This document shows, in pieces, positions 16,276 to 17,960 of a stretch of 17,960 bases of DNA. Position 1 is the first letter of the stretch. Every line of letters starts with the position of its first letter. Below the pieces are notes generated by a model. It was not told the origin of the DNA and made no database searches. It worked only from the letters and a program-made list of their open reading frames with translations. The DNA is from Bacteroidales bacterium UBA1736 (lineage in GTDB: Bacteria > Bacteroidota > Bacteroidia > Bacteroidales > UBA932): NCBI GenBank assembly GCA_002315825.1, contig DCIC01000037.1, forward strand, positions 1 through 17,960, read 5' to 3'. The translations under genes and the position numbers were made by a program.

Positions 16276-17760
16276 ATGAATATCGGGAAATTCTTTCTAT
16301 CACTGACGGCAGCAATCTGCCTTCTCTCACCTGCGACGATAGCACAAACCATCGACCAATGTCTCACAACAAAAGACAGAAGCTCTCTGTTGGAATTCTC
16401 AGAGGGTCTGCTGTCCTTTTCCGACAACGCCCCAGGGGGCAAGAACTGTGCCATCATCGTGGATGAGAGACAGTCATTCCAGCAGATAGAAGGCTTCGGA
16501 TTCGCAATGACGGGAGGCAGCGCCGGCCACCTTATGAGTATGGACAAAGAAAGCCGCACAAGGCTTCTCAATCAATTGTTCGGAAGGAAGAGCTCAGAGG
16601 CCGGTATCAATTACATCCGTTTGACCATCGGAGCATCCGATATGAATGCCTTCGTATTCTCTTACGATGACATCCCGGCCGGAGAGACCGATTTCGCATT
16701 GAAGCATTTCAACCTTTCCCAGGACCTGAATGACGTCATTCCTGTAATGAAAGAGGTCCTCTCAATTGCTCCTGACATTAAGATTATGGCCTCACCCTGG
16801 TCCGCACCCGTATGGATGAAAGAGGGAGGCGATGTCCGAGGAGGCAAGCTTCGCAAGGATTGCTACGGAGTATATGCCGACTATATGGTCAAATATGTTC
16901 AGGAAATGGGCAAACAGGGGATCAGAATCGACGCTCTGACAGTCCAGAACGAGCCTCTGAACAATAGAAACACCCCCAGTATGCCCTGGTCTCCGCAGGA
17001 TCAAGCCGAGTTTGTCGGTCAACATCTTGGCCCCAAGCTTCAAGCCGCAGGACTGGACACCAAAATCATTATTTTCGACCACAACTGTGACCGCCCGGAC
17101 TACCCTCTCACCACCCTTCTGGACAAGGATGCCGACAGATATGTGTCGGGAATCGCCTATCACCACTATATGGGAGACATGTCCGCAATGGGACACACTC
17201 ATATGGCAAGACCCGACAAGGACATATACTTCACCGAGCAAATGACCACCGAAAGGCCGGGCAGCCCCGAGATCAACATCGCCCCCAGCGTCAAGAGACT
17301 GATTGTGGATGTAATGCGCAATTGGAGCAGGAACAGCATACTCTGGAATCTGGCCAACAATTCTATGAATGACCCGCACACAGACAACGGAGGATGCTCA
17401 ATGTGCCAGGGCGCCATCACAATAGACAATGGGAAATTGACTTCTCTCAATATTGCCTACTACGTGATAGCCCATATCTCACAGTTCGTCCCGGACGGCT
17501 CGGTGAGAATCTTCTCGACCGGAGAAGACGATCCGGCTATCAGCATGTCCGAGGATGAGCAGAATCCCGGCGTATTCAGATCCGTTTACATATCATCCTC
17601 ACAAGTTCTCCCGAACGTAGCATTCAAGACCCCAGAAGGAAAGATTGTCCTGCTGGTAGCCAACACCAAATCAGGAAGAGAGACTATAACAATCCAATAC
17701 AAAGGGCGATACGCAACACAGACCCTGGAGTCCGGGGCAGTATGCACCTTTATATGGTAA
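16276..17760 (+). CDS. Secreted GH30-family glycoside hydrolase
   Basis: Retaining beta-glycosidase of family GH30, 494 residues from ATG at 16276. A signal peptide (about 1-24, ending TIAQ) predicts export; no lipobox is evident. The barrel shows IEGFGFAMTGGSA near 70, ASPWSAPVWMK, the acid/base Glu226 in VQNEPLN, and the nucleophile Glu321 in YFTEQ. A carboxy-terminal beta-sandwich typical of GH30 follows (about 385-494). Both catalytic acids are present. GH30 includes glucosylceramidases, beta-1,6-glucanases and xylanases, and I cannot assign the substrate. It faces away from the TPR gene across overlapping promoters and ends 12 bases before an FtsE-like gene. It is not in a recognisable polysaccharide utilisation locus: no susC/susD-like pair is seen here. 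A longer reading from TTG at 16255 would spoil the signal peptide start. Confidence 0.9.
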   Translation: MNIGKFFLSLTAAICLLSPATIAQTIDQCLTTKDRSSLLEFSEGLLSFSDNAPGGKNCAIIVDERQSFQQIEGFGFAMTGGSAGHLMSMDKESRTRLLNQLFGRKSSEAGINYIRLTIGASDMNAFVFSYDDIPAGETDFALKHFNLSQDLNDVIPVMKEVLSIAPDIKIMASPWSAPVWMKEGGDVRGGKLRKDCYGVYADYMVKYVQEMGKQGIRIDALTVQNEPLNNRNTPSMPWSPQDQAEFVGQHLGPKLQAAGLDTKIIIFDHNCDRPDYPLTTLLDKDADRYVSGIAYHHYMGDMSAMGHTHMARPDKDIYFTEQMTTERPGSPEINIAPSVKRLIVDVMRNWSRNSILWNLANNSMNDPHTDNGGCSMCQGAITIDNGKLTSLNIAYYVIAHISQFVPDGSVRIFSTGEDDPAISMSEDEQNPGVFRSVYISSSQVLPNVAFKTPEGKIVLLVANTKSGRETITIQYKGRYATQTLESGAVCTFIW

Positions 17761-17772
17761 AAACACAAAAAT

Positions 17773-17960
17773 ATGGCTGACAACGCATTGATTTCTTTCC
17801 ACCACGCCGATATAATGAACAGCGAGGATGTGGTCATCTTTGACCTCAATATGGATATCTTTCCCGGAGACTTCGCATATATCGTCGGAAAGGTGGGCAG
17901 CGGAAAGACATCCATCATACGCACTATCACCGCTGAAAACCCTCTGCACGCCGGAGAAGG
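17773..17960 (+). CDS. ftsE: FtsE-like ABC ATPase, partial at window end
   Basis: The open frame runs from ATG at 17773 through the window end, with 62 complete codons visible. It shows an ABC-type amino terminus: a beta-strand segment (DLNMDIFPGDFAYIVG) followed by Walker A GKVGSGKT and a short helix ending in AENPLHAGEG. The wording around Walker A (FAYIVGKVGSGKTS, then a short loop to GEG) resembles Bacteroidota FtsE, the ATPase that with FtsX controls septal cell wall hydrolysis. Other ABC ATPases such as LolD cannot be excluded without the Q-loop and signature motif. It follows the GH30 stop by 12 bases, so read-through from the GH30 promoter is likely. Confidence 0.7.
   Translation, partial: MADNALISFHHADIMNSEDVVIFDLNMDIFPGDFAYIVGKVGSGKTSIIRTITAENPLHAGE

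Noticed and set aside
1..17960. Insertion sequences, CRISPR arrays, tRNA or rRNA genes, riboswitches
   Set aside because: No transposase, regularly spaced repeats, cloverleaf or known riboswitch core was seen on either strand.

Overview
The window looks like chromosomal DNA from a member of the Bacteroidota, most likely the order Bacteroidales. The support is threefold. Promoter boxes of the Bacteroidota form TAnnTTTG sit before five gene starts. The GyrB, NadE and TonB-receptor-like barrel sequences are Bacteroidota-like. Translation starts lack Shine-Dalgarno motifs. The genus cannot be named from sequence alone. No mobile element, CRISPR array, tRNA or rRNA was seen, and gene density is high, with no gene-free stretch above about 205 bases.

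Layout. (1) 6-2334, minus strand: a small coiled-coil gene, zapA, a structured RNA of about 158 nt that is probably 6S RNA, then rny (RNase Y). (2) 2445-4013, plus strand: an NAD+ synthetase whose amino-terminal glutaminase domain is shortened and has lost its catalytic Lys and Cys regions. (3) 4014-11445, minus strand: a tight five-gene run, gyrB, a PLP-dependent alpha-oxoamine synthase, a short-chain dehydrogenase, a PgpH-type 7TM-HD phosphodiesterase, and tig (trigger factor). Gaps are 17, 2, -41 and 23 bases, and a good Bacteroidota promoter lies before gyrB. (4) 11527-16195, minus strand: a very large secreted TPR protein overlapping a plugless TonB-receptor-like outer membrane barrel. 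(5) 16276-17760, plus strand: a secreted GH30 glycoside hydrolase, followed by the start of an FtsE-like ATPase cut by the window end.

How the genes fit together. The synthase plus reductase pair can make a long-chain amino-alcohol lipid base: acyl donor plus amino acid gives a 3-keto base, which is then reduced. Whether the amino acid is serine (sphingolipid) or cysteate (sulfonolipid) cannot be decided here. The synthase motifs differ from those of the characterised Bacteroides serine palmitoyltransferase as I remember it. The operon also carries c-di-AMP turnover (PgpH), DNA topology (GyrB) and protein folding (trigger factor), so envelope lipid synthesis is embedded among housekeeping genes. 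The TPR/barrel pair is an uncharacterised envelope module.

The points most worth a second look are the glutaminase-dead NadE, the zapA-6S-rny arrangement, the lipid-base gene pair inside the gyrB operon, and the TPR/barrel pair.
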